64,000 nucleotides of DNA from Chitiniphilus purpureus. Its GTDB lineage: Bacteria; Pseudomonadota; Gammaproteobacteria; Burkholderiales; Chitinibacteraceae. Both the position numbers and the translations under genes were made by a program. Numbering within the stretch: the first letter of the stretch is position 1; every line of letters starts with the position of its first letter. The notes beneath the pieces were generated by a model. The model ran no database searches. It saw only the letters and a list, made by a program, of their open reading frames with translations, and was not told where the DNA came from. This document shows positions 1 through 7,968 of the stretch, piece after piece. The DNA lies in assembly GCF_025642115.1 (NCBI RefSeq), contig NZ_CP106753.1, forward strand, positions 2,255,501 to 2,319,500. The letters are read 5' to 3'.

Positions 1-84
1 TTCGTGGTGGTCCGGCGCTTCTTCCCGGACAAGGGTGCGTCGACGTATGGCGTCGATACGCAACCGGCCAACGATCATCGATGA
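1..84 (+). CDS. RND efflux pump inner-membrane subunit, C-terminal end (partial)
   Basis: The window opens inside a reading frame whose last 27 residues include FVVVRRFFPDKG, then TGA. The FVVVRRFF-type ending after the last membrane helix is characteristic of AcrB/MexB-family proton-driven efflux transporters. The outer-membrane factor follows 64 bp later on the same strand, the usual order for an RND operon (adaptor, pump, outer-membrane factor). Only the cytoplasmic tail is visible, so substrate range cannot be judged. Confidence 0.75.
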   Translation, partial: FVVVRRFFPDKGASTYGVDTQPANDHR

Positions 85-148
85 ATCCGGCGCGCCGGCT
101 GGGGCCGATATTGCGGCCCCGGCCGGCGGCGCACTAAAAGGAATAGCC

Positions 149-1546
149 ATGCAGCAACGCATTTTCATGTTATTGCCCATCGCCGCACTGCTCGGTGCAT
201 GCTCGATGGCCCCGAAGTATGAGCGCCCGCCGCTGCCGGTACCCGGGCAGGTCGGCAGCGGTGCCGAGGCGGCCGCGGCGAGCGTGCCGGGCTGGCAGGA
301 CTACTTTGCCGATCCGTCGCTCCGGACCTTGATTGAGCAGGCGCTCGAGAACAATCGCGACCTGCGCATCGCCGTGGCCCGCATCGAAGAGGCGCGGGCC
401 CTCTACGGCGTGACGCGGGCCGACCGGTTGCCCACGCTCGCCGCCGGCGCCGGCATGCAGGCCGGCCGCACCCCGGGCACGTTGACGCCGGATGGCACGG
501 CCCAGACCAGCCGCCGTTACGATGTCAACCTGGGCATCACCGCATTCGAAGTCGATTTCTGGGGGCGGGTGAAGAGCCTGTCCGATGCGGCACGCAACCA
601 GTATCTGGCGACTGAGGAGGCGCAGCGCGCGATGCGTGCCACGCTGATCGCCGACGTGGCCAACGCGTACTGGAACGCCCGGGCGTTCGACGAGCGCGCC
701 GAACTGGCGGGCAAGACCGCAAAAAGCCTGGAGGAAAGCGCCAAGGTGATCGACCGGCGCCTGGACGCGGGGCTGGCCAACCGGCTGGACGCCCTACAGG
801 CGGGCGTCGCGGTCGACGAGGCCCGTGTCAGCCAGGCCGACCTGGAGCGCCAGGCCCGCAATGCCCGTAATGCGCTGCAGGTGCTGACCGGTGCGCCGGC
901 GATGCTGCCGGCCGCCGCTGCCTCCCTGGTCACGACGCTGCCGCAGACGCGGGTGCCGGACGGATTGTCCTCGACGGTGCTGCTCGACCGGCCGGACGTG
1001 CGTCAGGCCGAGTATGCGCTCCAGGCCGCCAACGCCAACATCGGCGCCGCCCGCGCCGCGTTCTTCCCGCGGGTGACGCTGACCGGCAGCGCCGGCACGG
1101 CCGGCGCACAGCTGTCCGACCTGTTCGACGGCGGCAGCCGTGCCTGGAGCTTCGTGCCGCAGATCTCGCTGCCGATCTTCGACGCCGGGCGCAACCGCGC
1201 CAACCTTGATCTGGCCGAGGCACGCAAGGTGATCGCGGTGGCCGAATACGAGCGTGCCGTGCAGGTGGCGTTCCGCGAGGTGGCCAACGTGCTTTCGGAC
1301 CAGCAGGGCCTGCAGGAATACATGGTGGCCCAGGAGCGGGTGGTCGCCCGACAGGGCGAGCGACTGAAGGCGGCGCAGGCACGCTACGACGCCGGCCTGG
1401 TTGGCTATCTGGACGTGCTCGAAGCGCAGCGTGCGCAACTTGCGGCGCAGCAGAGCCTGATCGATGCGGCGCGGGCGCGGCTGGCGGTGACCGCCGAAGC
1501 GTTCAAGGCGCTCGGTGGCGACGAGCCGCCGCGTAACGACAACTGA
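149..1546 (+). CDS. RND efflux outer-membrane lipoprotein (NodT/OprM family)
   Basis: A 465-residue TolC-like outer-membrane channel that would form the exit duct of the RND pump just upstream. The chosen ATG follows AAAAGGAA and gives a lipoprotein signal peptide with the lipobox LLGAC (lipidated Cys18), as in OprM. An upstream in-frame ATG would bury this signal peptide and overlap the pump gene, so it is rejected. Two OEP repeats are visible, each with long Ala/Arg/Glu-rich helices (for example DLRIAVARIEEARALYG and RLKAAQARYDAGLVGYLDVLEAQ). The length is normal for the family. Probably an intrinsic drug or solvent efflux component; the substrate is unknown. Confidence 0.9.
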   Translation: MQQRIFMLLPIAALLGACSMAPKYERPPLPVPGQVGSGAEAAAASVPGWQDYFADPSLRTLIEQALENNRDLRIAVARIEEARALYGVTRADRLPTLAAGAGMQAGRTPGTLTPDGTAQTSRRYDVNLGITAFEVDFWGRVKSLSDAARNQYLATEEAQRAMRATLIADVANAYWNARAFDERAELAGKTAKSLEESAKVIDRRLDAGLANRLDALQAGVAVDEARVSQADLERQARNARNALQVLTGAPAMLPAAAASLVTTLPQTRVPDGLSSTVLLDRPDVRQAEYALQAANANIGAARAAFFPRVTLTGSAGTAGAQLSDLFDGGSRAWSFVPQISLPIFDAGRNRANLDLAEARKVIAVAEYERAVQVAFREVANVLSDQQGLQEYMVAQERVVARQGERLKAAQARYDAGLVGYLDVLEAQRAQLAAQQSLIDAARARLAVTAEAFKALGGDEPPRNDN

Positions 1547-1588
1547 CCCGCGACGGGCCCGGATCGCCTGCATCCGGCCCGAAGCACC

Positions 1589-1624
1589 ACGGCGCCCTGG
1601 CTTGCCGCCACGGCGCCGTTTCCG
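1589..1624 (+). terminator. Possible terminator after the efflux operon
   Basis: An 8-bp inverted repeat ACGGCGCC / GGCGCCGT with a 15-nt loop is followed by a short T-rich stretch (TTTCCGTTT). It lies between the efflux lipoprotein and the convergent MFS-acyltransferase gene, where a terminator is expected. The T-tract is interrupted, so this is only a candidate. Confidence 0.4.
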
Positions 1625-1728
1625 TTTGGTGCAGGCTGGGGCCGCTGCAACACGGTGTCACAGTGCCAGCCGGGGCCGGGATGCAGCGCGCGGCGGGCAG
1701 CTGTGGTCTTCCGGCCTTGGGCCTGCGC

Positions 1729-3612
1729 TTATCGCCAATCCCCGCGCAGCGCGCGTACCTGCGCTTCCAGTGCCTGCCGGTCGGCCGCCTCTGGCGGCAG
1801 CGGCGGGCCGATCACCAGTTCGATCCGCGACCAGAACCGGCGCGGCAGCTTCATCATCGCCGCACCGTCCTTGCGACTGAAGAAACTGCCCCACATGCCG
1901 CGCAATGCCATCGGCACCACCGGTACCGGCGTACGCGCGATGATCTGATCGATGCCGGGCCGGAACGCCTGCATCTGGCCATCGCGTGTGATCCCCCCTT
2001 CCGGGAAGATGCAGACCACCTCGCCGGCAGCCAGGTACTGCGCCACCCGCTCGAACGCCTGTGCCTTCAGCTGCGGGTCTTCCTTGGCCGGCGCGATGGG
2101 GATGGCGCCGGCGGTGCGGAAGATGAAGTTGAGCACCGGCACCTTGAAGATGCGGTGGTCCATCACGAAGCGCACCGGGCGGCGCACCATGCCGGCGATC
2201 ACCTGCGAATCCATGAAGCTGACGTGGTTGCACACCAGCACGCACGGTCCGTGCTCCGGGATATGCTCCAGGCCCTTGCAGCGCACGCGGTACAGGGTAT
2301 GTACGCCGATCCATACCAGGAAGCGCATCAGGAATTCCGGCAGCAGCGTGTAGATATACAGTGCCACCGCGATGTTCATCAGCGAGACTGTCAGCAGCAG
2401 CATCGGCACACTTAGCCCGGCCTGCAGCAGTACGATGCTCATGCCGGCGGCCACCACCATGAACAGCGCGTTGAGGATGTTGTTGGCGGCGATGGCGCGC
2501 GAGACGAATTCGCGTTCGGTGCGGGTCTGCACCAGTGCATACAGCGGCACGGTGAACAGTCCGCCGAAGGCGCCCATCAGCATGATATCCAGCATCACCC
2601 GCCAATGCCCCGGCTCGGCCACGAAGCTTGCCACGGTGTACGGCATCGCTGCGGGTGCGCCGGTGAGCGCGAAATACAGATCCGCGCCGAACACGCTCAT
2701 GCCGATGGAGCCGAACGGCACGAGGCCCAGCTCGACGCGGCGACCGGACAGCTTTTCGCACAGCGCCGAGCCGATGCCGATGCCGGCCGAGAACAGCGTC
2801 ACCAGCAGCGTATAGACACCCGGGTCGCCGCGCAGCGTGCGATGCGCCAGGTCGGGCAGCTGCGTGAGGTAGACCGAGCCGAAGAACCAGAACCACGAAA
2901 TGCCCATCAGGCTGTGGAACACGGTGCGGTTGCCGTGCACGTGCCGCAGGATGTGCCAGGTCTCGCCCAGGATGTTCCAGTTGATCGCAAGGCCGGGCGC
3001 CGGGGGCGGCGCCGCCGGCATGCTGCGGCTGAACAGCCAGCCCAGCACCGCGACGCCCACGCAGGCGTAGATGATGGGCGCGCTCGCGTGGGGGGCGTGC
3101 TGGACGATCAGCGTGCCGGCGATCTGGCCCAGCAGGATGGCGATGAAAGTGCCGGCTTCGATCAACCCGTTGCCGCCCAGTAGCTCCTCCTGCCTGAGGT
3201 ATTGCGGCAGCACCGAATACTTGAGCGGGCCGAACAGGGTGGAATGCACCCCCATCAGGAAGACACAGGCGAACAGGATGCTGGCGTTCCGTTGGAAGAA
3301 TCCGACCCCGGCCAGTGCCATGATCGCGATCTCCAGCAGTTTCACCCAGCGCGCCAGCTGCGCCTTGTCGTACTTCTCGGCCAACTGGCCGGCCAGCGCC
3401 GAGAACAGGAAGAACGGCAGGATGAATATCCCGGCCACCGCGTTGGCCAGCGTCTTGGCATCCAATCCCGCCGCCGACAGCCCATAGAAGGTGATCATCA
3501 CCAGAAAGGCGTTCTTGAACAGGTTGTCGTTGAAGGCGCCGAGGAACTGGGTGCCGAACAGCGGCAGGAAGCGGCGCGAACGGAGCAGGTCGAACTGGTT
3601 GGGATGGTGCAT
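1729..3612 (-). CDS. MFS transporter fused to a PlsC-type acyltransferase (LplT-Aas-like)
   Basis: A 627-residue membrane protein. Residues about 10-400 form a 12-helix major facilitator domain of the LplT type (starts FLPLFGTQFLGAFNDNLFK). The C-terminal ~190 residues are a glycerolipid acyltransferase with the catalytic NHVSFMD (about residue 462) and FPEG (about residue 536) motifs. Related proteins flip lysophospholipids across the inner membrane and re-acylate them. The acyl-ACP synthetase domain of classical Aas, which would follow, is absent and the protein stops soon after the acyltransferase. It must therefore rely on an acyl donor made elsewhere (inference). It stands alone, convergent with the efflux gene. 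Confidence 0.85.
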   Translation of the reverse strand: MHHPNQFDLLRSRRFLPLFGTQFLGAFNDNLFKNAFLVMITFYGLSAAGLDAKTLANAVAGIFILPFFLFSALAGQLAEKYDKAQLARWVKLLEIAIMALAGVGFFQRNASILFACVFLMGVHSTLFGPLKYSVLPQYLRQEELLGGNGLIEAGTFIAILLGQIAGTLIVQHAPHASAPIIYACVGVAVLGWLFSRSMPAAPPPAPGLAINWNILGETWHILRHVHGNRTVFHSLMGISWFWFFGSVYLTQLPDLAHRTLRGDPGVYTLLVTLFSAGIGIGSALCEKLSGRRVELGLVPFGSIGMSVFGADLYFALTGAPAAMPYTVASFVAEPGHWRVMLDIMLMGAFGGLFTVPLYALVQTRTEREFVSRAIAANNILNALFMVVAAGMSIVLLQAGLSVPMLLLTVSLMNIAVALYIYTLLPEFLMRFLVWIGVHTLYRVRCKGLEHIPEHGPCVLVCNHVSFMDSQVIAGMVRRPVRFVMDHRIFKVPVLNFIFRTAGAIPIAPAKEDPQLKAQAFERVAQYLAAGEVVCIFPEGGITRDGQMQAFRPGIDQIIARTPVPVVPMALRGMWGSFFSRKDGAAMMKLPRRFWSRIELVIGPPLPPEAADRQALEAQVRALRGDWR

Positions 3613-3796
3613 GGGCGCGCTTCGGCAATGAGGGCGCGGCTAGTCTAGCGGAATCCGTAGCCGGGCAGGGCGATGCCATGCATGACGTCGACATGGATCT
3701 GCAAGGGCGCCATCGGCGCTATGCCGGATGCGGCCACCGCATGTCGCGTCAGGCTGGCGATTGCCGTCGGCGACTGCCTGGCGCGGGTGCGTTTTG

Positions 3797-3825
3797 CTTG
3801 AAACCGCGTGGGGGAGCGCCATCTA
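3797..3825 (+). promoter_or_regulatory. Sigma-32 (heat-shock) type promoter for hsp20-lon
   Basis: CTTGAAA at the -35 position, a 13-nt spacer, then CGCCATCTA at -10. This matches the RpoH consensus (CTTGAAA, spacer 13-15, CCCCATNTA) with one mismatch in the -10 block. It lies about 30 bp before the Hsp20 start codon and ahead of two heat-shock genes, which supports the call. Found by eye, not by matrix scoring. Confidence 0.65.
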
Positions 3826-3853
3826 TACCGATGAATCCCGAGGGTGGAGCACC

Positions 3854-4255
3854 ATGAGATCACGCGATCTGTCGTCCTGGATGTGGGGAGATGCGCTGTC
3901 GCTGCTGGAGCAGGCCGAGCGGCTGCACCAGCGCTTTTGCCGTACCGAGCGCCACCCGACGTGGGAACCGCCGGTCGATGTGCTGGAGGACGAGCACACG
4001 CTGGTCGTCTACGTGGCGCTGCCCGGCGTGCCGGCCTCGGCCGTCCAGGTGCGTTTCCATCCGGCCGGCGTCACCGTCTCCGGTGTACGGCGCTTTCCGG
4101 GGGCGCCCTCGGCGCGCATCCATCGGATCGAGATCCCATACGGCCATTTCGAACGCCATATCCTGCTGCCGCTCGATGCCCTCGAACCCGCGCCGCCACA
4201 CCTGGCGGATGGCTGCCTGGTACTCAAATTCGACAAGCTCAAGGAGGCCGTATGA
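3854..4255 (+). CDS. Hsp20/alpha-crystallin small heat-shock protein
   Basis: A 133-residue ATP-independent holdase. The alpha-crystallin domain spans about residues 35-130, beginning WEPPVDVLEDEHTLVVYVALPGV, the typical sHSP opening, and ending in a beta-strand with LVLKFDKLKE. It lacks the usual C-terminal IXI extension, so oligomer assembly may differ from classical IbpA. The ATG is placed by its match to the domain length and by GGGTGGAG upstream. Its stop codon overlaps the start of lon (ATGA). A small chaperone that holds unfolded proteins directly coupled to a protease that degrades them suggests co-dosage during heat stress. Confidence 0.88.
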   Translation: MRSRDLSSWMWGDALSLLEQAERLHQRFCRTERHPTWEPPVDVLEDEHTLVVYVALPGVPASAVQVRFHPAGVTVSGVRRFPGAPSARIHRIEIPYGHFERHILLPLDALEPAPPHLADGCLVLKFDKLKEAV

Positions 4256-6669
4256 AGCAATGGCCGATGTTGCAGCAGACCTGGTCCGGCGAAGGCGTTC
4301 CGCATGACGGGGGCGATGCGCCGGCGCAGACGGCACTGATCCATGCGCTCAAGCCGCTGCCACCCGACGCGATGATCCTGATCCCGCTACGCCATGCGGT
4401 GCTGTTTCCCGGCGTGCTCTCGCCGGTGACCATCGGACGGGCAAGCTCGGTCGCTGCCGCGCAGCACGCGGTGCGCAACGAGCTCAATGTCGGTTTCCTG
4501 CTGCAGCGCGATCCGCAGCAGAGCAATGCCCAGCCGTCCGACCTGTACTGGGTCGGCACCGCCGGCCCCATCGTGCGCTACATCACCGGGCACGAAGGCG
4601 CGCATCACCTGGTGGTGCAGGGACAGGGGCGGTTCCAGGTGCAGGAATTCCTGGAAGGCTGGCCCTTTCTGGTGGCTCGGGTGGCGATGGTGGAACCGCC
4701 GCAGCTGGAAAGCCCGCAGATCGAGGCGCGCTTCCTGCAGCTCAAGGAACGCGCCATCGAAGCCATCGGGCTGCTGCCGCATGTGCCCGACGAGCTGGCC
4801 GACGTGGTGCGCGGCATCGAGGGCCCGGCGGCGCTGGCCGACATGGTGGCCAACCTGATCGACGTGAAGGTCGAGGAAAAGCAGGACATCCTGGAAACCT
4901 TCGATCTGATCCGGCGCCTGGACAAAGTGCTGGCGCTGCTCTCATCGCGCGTGGAAGTGCTCAAGCTGTCACGCGAGATCGGCGAGAAGACCCGTGCCCA
5001 GTTCGACGAGCGTCAGCGCGAGCATGTGCTGCGCGAGCAACTGCGCCAGATCCAGAAGGAACTGGGCGAAGGCGAGGACGATGCGGCCGAGCTGGCCGGG
5101 CTCAAGGAAGCCATCGAGCACGCAGGCCTGCCCGAGCAGACGCTCAAGCACGCACGCAAGGAGTTCAAGCGCTTGCAGCGCATGGGCGAGAATGGCGCCG
5201 AATACGCGATGCTGCGCACCTATCTGGAGTGGCTGACCGAATTGCCATGGCAGGCCGCGCCGCAGGAGCCCATCGATATCGCGCGGGCGCGGCAGGTGCT
5301 GGACGAGGACCATTTCGGGCTGGGCAGGATCAAGCGCCGCATTCTGGAATACCTGGCGGTGCGCAAGCTGAACCCGCAGGGTCGCAGCCCCATCCTGTGC
5401 TTCGTCGGCCCGCCCGGCGTCGGCAAGACCTCGCTTGGGCAGTCGATCGCCCGTGCCACCGGCCGTGCCTTCCAGCGCGTGGCGCTGGGCGGCGTGCACG
5501 ACGAGGCCGAGATCCGCGGGCACCGGCGCACCTACATTGGCGCGCTGCCGGGCGCTCTCATCCAGGCCATGCGCCGTGCCGAGACCACCCACGCGCTGAT
5601 CATGCTCGACGAGATCGACAAGCTGGGCGCGGGCGGCATGCATGGCGACCCGGCCAGTGCGCTGCTGGAGGTGCTCGACCCGGAGCAGAACAGCACGTTC
5701 CGCGACAACTACCTTGCGGTGGATTTCGATCTGTCGCGGGTGATGTTCGTCTGCACCGCCAACCAGCTCGACACCATTCCCGGCCCGCTGCGCGACCGGA
5801 TGGAGATCATCCAGCTTGCCGGCTACACCGAGGAGGAAAAGCAGCAGATCGCGCGCCGCTACCTGATCGAGCGTCAGCGCGAAGCCAACGGGCTGCAGCC
5901 CGGTCAGGCGCAATTGACCGATGCCGCCGTGACGCGGGTGGTACGGGACTACACACGCGAAGCCGGCGTGCGCAACCTGGAGCGCGAACTGGGCGCGTTG
6001 TTGCGCCATGCAGCGATGCAGATCGCCGAAGGCCAGGCCAGGCAGGTGACGGTGGACGCAGGCGATGTGCCCGCCATCCTCGGCGCACCTCGCTTCGAGA
6101 GCGAACTGGCACTGCGTGCCGGCCTGCCCGGGGTGGCCACCGGCCTTGCCTGGACGCCGGTAGGCGGCGACATCCTGTTCATCGAAGCGGGCAAGGTGCC
6201 GGGCAGCGGCCGGCTGATCCTCACCGGGCAACTGGGCGACGTGATGAAGGAGTCGGCACAGGCGGCGCTGACGCTGGCCAAGACCTGGACCGGCGAAGCG
6301 CTGGAGAAGGTGGACGTGCACGTGCACGTGCCGGCCGGTGCCACGCCCAAGGACGGGCCCAGTGCCGGAGTGGCGATGTTCCTGGCGCTGGTCTCGCTGT
6401 TGACCGACAGGCCGGTGCGGCCAGACGTGGCGATGACCGGCGAGGTGAGCCTGCGCGGGCTGGTGCTGCCGATCGGCGGCGTCAAGGAAAAGACATTGGC
6501 GGCGCTGCGCGCCGGCATCCATACCGTGATGCTGCCGCGTCGCAACGAAAAAGACCTGGAAGACGTGCCACCCGAGGCGCGCGCGCAGCTGGAATTCATC
6601 TGGCTGGAACGCGTCGAGGACGCCGTGCAGCATGCCATCGGCGATCTGGTGCCTGCGCTGCGGGCGTGA
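4252..6669 (+). CDS. lon: ATP-dependent protease Lon
   Basis: An 805-residue cytoplasmic AAA+ serine protease that degrades misfolded and regulatory proteins. Visible parts: N-terminal LON substrate domain (from about residue 40, [15 protein letters not shown]), a coiled region around residues 215-310, Walker A GPPGVGKT near residue 386, Walker [11 protein letters not shown], and the proteolytic domain with Ser704 in KDGPSAG and Lys745 in [10 protein letters not shown] forming the dyad. The start ATG overlaps the Hsp20 stop by four bases and is preceded by AAGGAGG. The Hsp20-coupled position and the sigma-32-like promoter argue for heat-shock control. The N-terminus is about 20 residues longer than in E. 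coli Lon. A second, housekeeping lon could exist elsewhere in the genome. Confidence 0.96.
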   Translation: MKQWPMLQQTWSGEGVPHDGGDAPAQTALIHALKPLPPDAMILIPLRHAVLFPGVLSPVTIGRASSVAAAQHAVRNELNVGFLLQRDPQQSNAQPSDLYWVGTAGPIVRYITGHEGAHHLVVQGQGRFQVQEFLEGWPFLVARVAMVEPPQLESPQIEARFLQLKERAIEAIGLLPHVPDELADVVRGIEGPAALADMVANLIDVKVEEKQDILETFDLIRRLDKVLALLSSRVEVLKLSREIGEKTRAQFDERQREHVLREQLRQIQKELGEGEDDAAELAGLKEAIEHAGLPEQTLKHARKEFKRLQRMGENGAEYAMLRTYLEWLTELPWQAAPQEPIDIARARQVLDEDHFGLGRIKRRILEYLAVRKLNPQGRSPILCFVGPPGVGKTSLGQSIARATGRAFQRVALGGVHDEAEIRGHRRTYIGALPGALIQAMRRAETTHALIMLDEIDKLGAGGMHGDPASALLEVLDPEQNSTFRDNYLAVDFDLSRVMFVCTANQLDTIPGPLRDRMEIIQLAGYTEEEKQQIARRYLIERQREANGLQPGQAQLTDAAVTRVVRDYTREAGVRNLERELGALLRHAAMQIAEGQARQVTVDAGDVPAILGAPRFESELALRAGLPGVATGLAWTPVGGDILFIEAGKVPGSGRLILTGQLGDVMKESAQAALTLAKTWTGEALEKVDVHVHVPAGATPKDGPSAGVAMFLALVSLLTDRPVRPDVAMTGEVSLRGLVLPIGGVKEKTLAALRAGIHTVMLPRRNEKDLEDVPPEARAQLEFIWLERVEDAVQHAIGDLVPALRA

Positions 6670-6818
6670 TTACCGGTACGCCGCCGGGTTGCTGAGGCTG
6701 GCCACCGGGCAGCGGCCATGATCCGGCCGCAACAACGGTGTCCGGGAGGTTGACAGCCTGATTGGAAGGGCCATGCTGTCGACATGGCCGCCTTCGCTGC
6801 CGCTCCTGGAGCCCTGCC

Positions 6819-7361
6819 GTGCCACATCGCCTGCTTTGGATCGTGCTGATGCTTTGCAGCTGGGTTGGCATCGCCGGCGCCGCCACTGCCGACACCCCGC
6901 TTGCGACACCAGCGGCTTCTGCCGCATCGGTGTCGCTGCCGCTTGCGGATGAGGCGGCCTATACCGCCGAGATCAATGCCTGGCTGGAACGGCAGCGCCG
7001 TGAGCAGGAGGCCTACCTGGTACGGCAGGCATGGATCGCGCGGGGCGTGCTGCTGGGGCTGACCGCCGGGTTCGCCGTGTTTGCGCTGGCGGTGTGGCGT
7101 ACCGGCAGGCCCCCGCTGTTCAAGGCCAGCCGCATCTTGCTCTGGACCCCATGCTTCCTGCTGGCTGCAACCTGGTTCTTCCCGATGCTGATCATCGCGG
7201 TGCTGGCGTTCGCGCCCGTCTTGCCCTGGCTATGGTGGAAAAGGGTGCTGCCCTGGCTGGAGCTTGCCGCCGCCTCGGTACTGTATCTCACCGCGCTGGG
7301 CGGCTTGTGGCTGGTGTTCTCGACGCTGGCCCAGTTGGCCAGCCAGGGAGCGGGGAGGTGA
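6819..7361 (+). CDS. Hypothetical membrane protein
   Basis: About 180 residues, family not recognised. Starting at GTG after GGAG gives an N-terminal signal-like hydrophobic segment (LLWIVLMLCSWVGIAGA), then an Ala-rich periplasmic stretch and a charged helix (INAWLERQRREQEAYLVRQ). Three or four further hydrophobic spans follow in the second half, one with the repeated aromatic pattern LPWLWWKRVLPWLE. An ATG start ten codons downstream is possible but would cut the signal segment. It is downstream of lon on the same strand but 150 bp away, so co-transcription is unclear. No catalytic motif is visible. Confidence 0.6.
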   Translation: MPHRLLWIVLMLCSWVGIAGAATADTPLATPAASAASVSLPLADEAAYTAEINAWLERQRREQEAYLVRQAWIARGVLLGLTAGFAVFALAVWRTGRPPLFKASRILLWTPCFLLAATWFFPMLIIAVLAFAPVLPWLWWKRVLPWLELAAASVLYLTALGGLWLVFSTLAQLASQGAGR

Positions 7362-7503
7362 GGTCAGATGCCGGCGCTCGTCCAGCCCAGTGCCCATGGT
7401 GGCGTGATGGGGATGGCCGCCGGGCTGGGGACCGGTGCACCGGCCCCACGCCCACCACTTCCCCGCCACATCCGCCACAGCGCGGTTGCCTGCGCTGCCG
7501 GAT

Positions 7504-7968
7504 TCAGCCCTGCCAGCGGCCGAAGCGCGGCGGCGTGGTATGGGGTTGGCGCCGCTGGAGTTCCAGGTACAGCATGCGTGTCTCCAGCAGGTTCCAGATC
7601 CGCAGCATGGCTTCGATGGCATCGAATGGCTTGGTCAGGAAGTCCCGTGCGCCGAGGGCCAGCGCGCGTCGTCGCGCTTCCTGGGTCACGTCCGCGGTCA
7701 GCACCAGGATGGGCAGGTACTGGTCCGGTGCGATCCGCCGCTGCAGCTGTTCCAGCACGGCGTAGCCATCCAGCTCGGGCATCAGCAGGTCGAGCAGCAC
7801 CAGGTCCGGCTCGAACGCGTTGAAGAGGTCGAGCGCAGCGCGTGGCTCGTTGGTGCCCAGCACCTGCTGGAATCCTTCCTGCGCCAGCAGCCGCTCCAGC
7901 AGCTCCACGTTGGCCGGTTGGTCATCCACGATCAGGATGCGGGCTTGTTGCAACACGTTGTCATTCAT
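7504..7968 (-). CDS. Stand-alone response-regulator receiver protein
   Basis: A 154-residue CheY-like receiver domain with no output domain. Acidic pocket DD at residues 15-16 (ILIVDDQPAN), phospho-acceptor Asp60 (LVLLDLLMPELDG), Thr near 88 (VLTADVT) and Lys in FLTKPFD. A roughly 25-residue basic, Pro-rich tail follows. The start is the ATG that overlaps the preceding kinase stop (ATGAATGA); an earlier in-frame ATG lies inside the kinase gene. It is last in the four-gene two-component cluster. It probably accepts or relays phosphate from the adjacent hybrid kinase. Confidence 0.88.
   Translation of the reverse strand: MNDNVLQQARILIVDDQPANVELLERLLAQEGFQQVLGTNEPRAALDLFNAFEPDLVLLDLLMPELDGYAVLEQLQRRIAPDQYLPILVLTADVTQEARRRALALGARDFLTKPFDAIEAMLRIWNLLETRMLYLELQRRQPHTTPPRFGRWQG

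Noticed and set aside
35..148. N-terminal extension of the efflux lipoprotein
   Set aside because: It overlaps the RND pump end in another frame and would hide the lipoprotein signal peptide.
4969..6633. Long open frame antisense to lon (554 codons)
   Set aside because: It mirrors the codon bias of lon in a GC-rich genome, has no family motif and no ribosome site.
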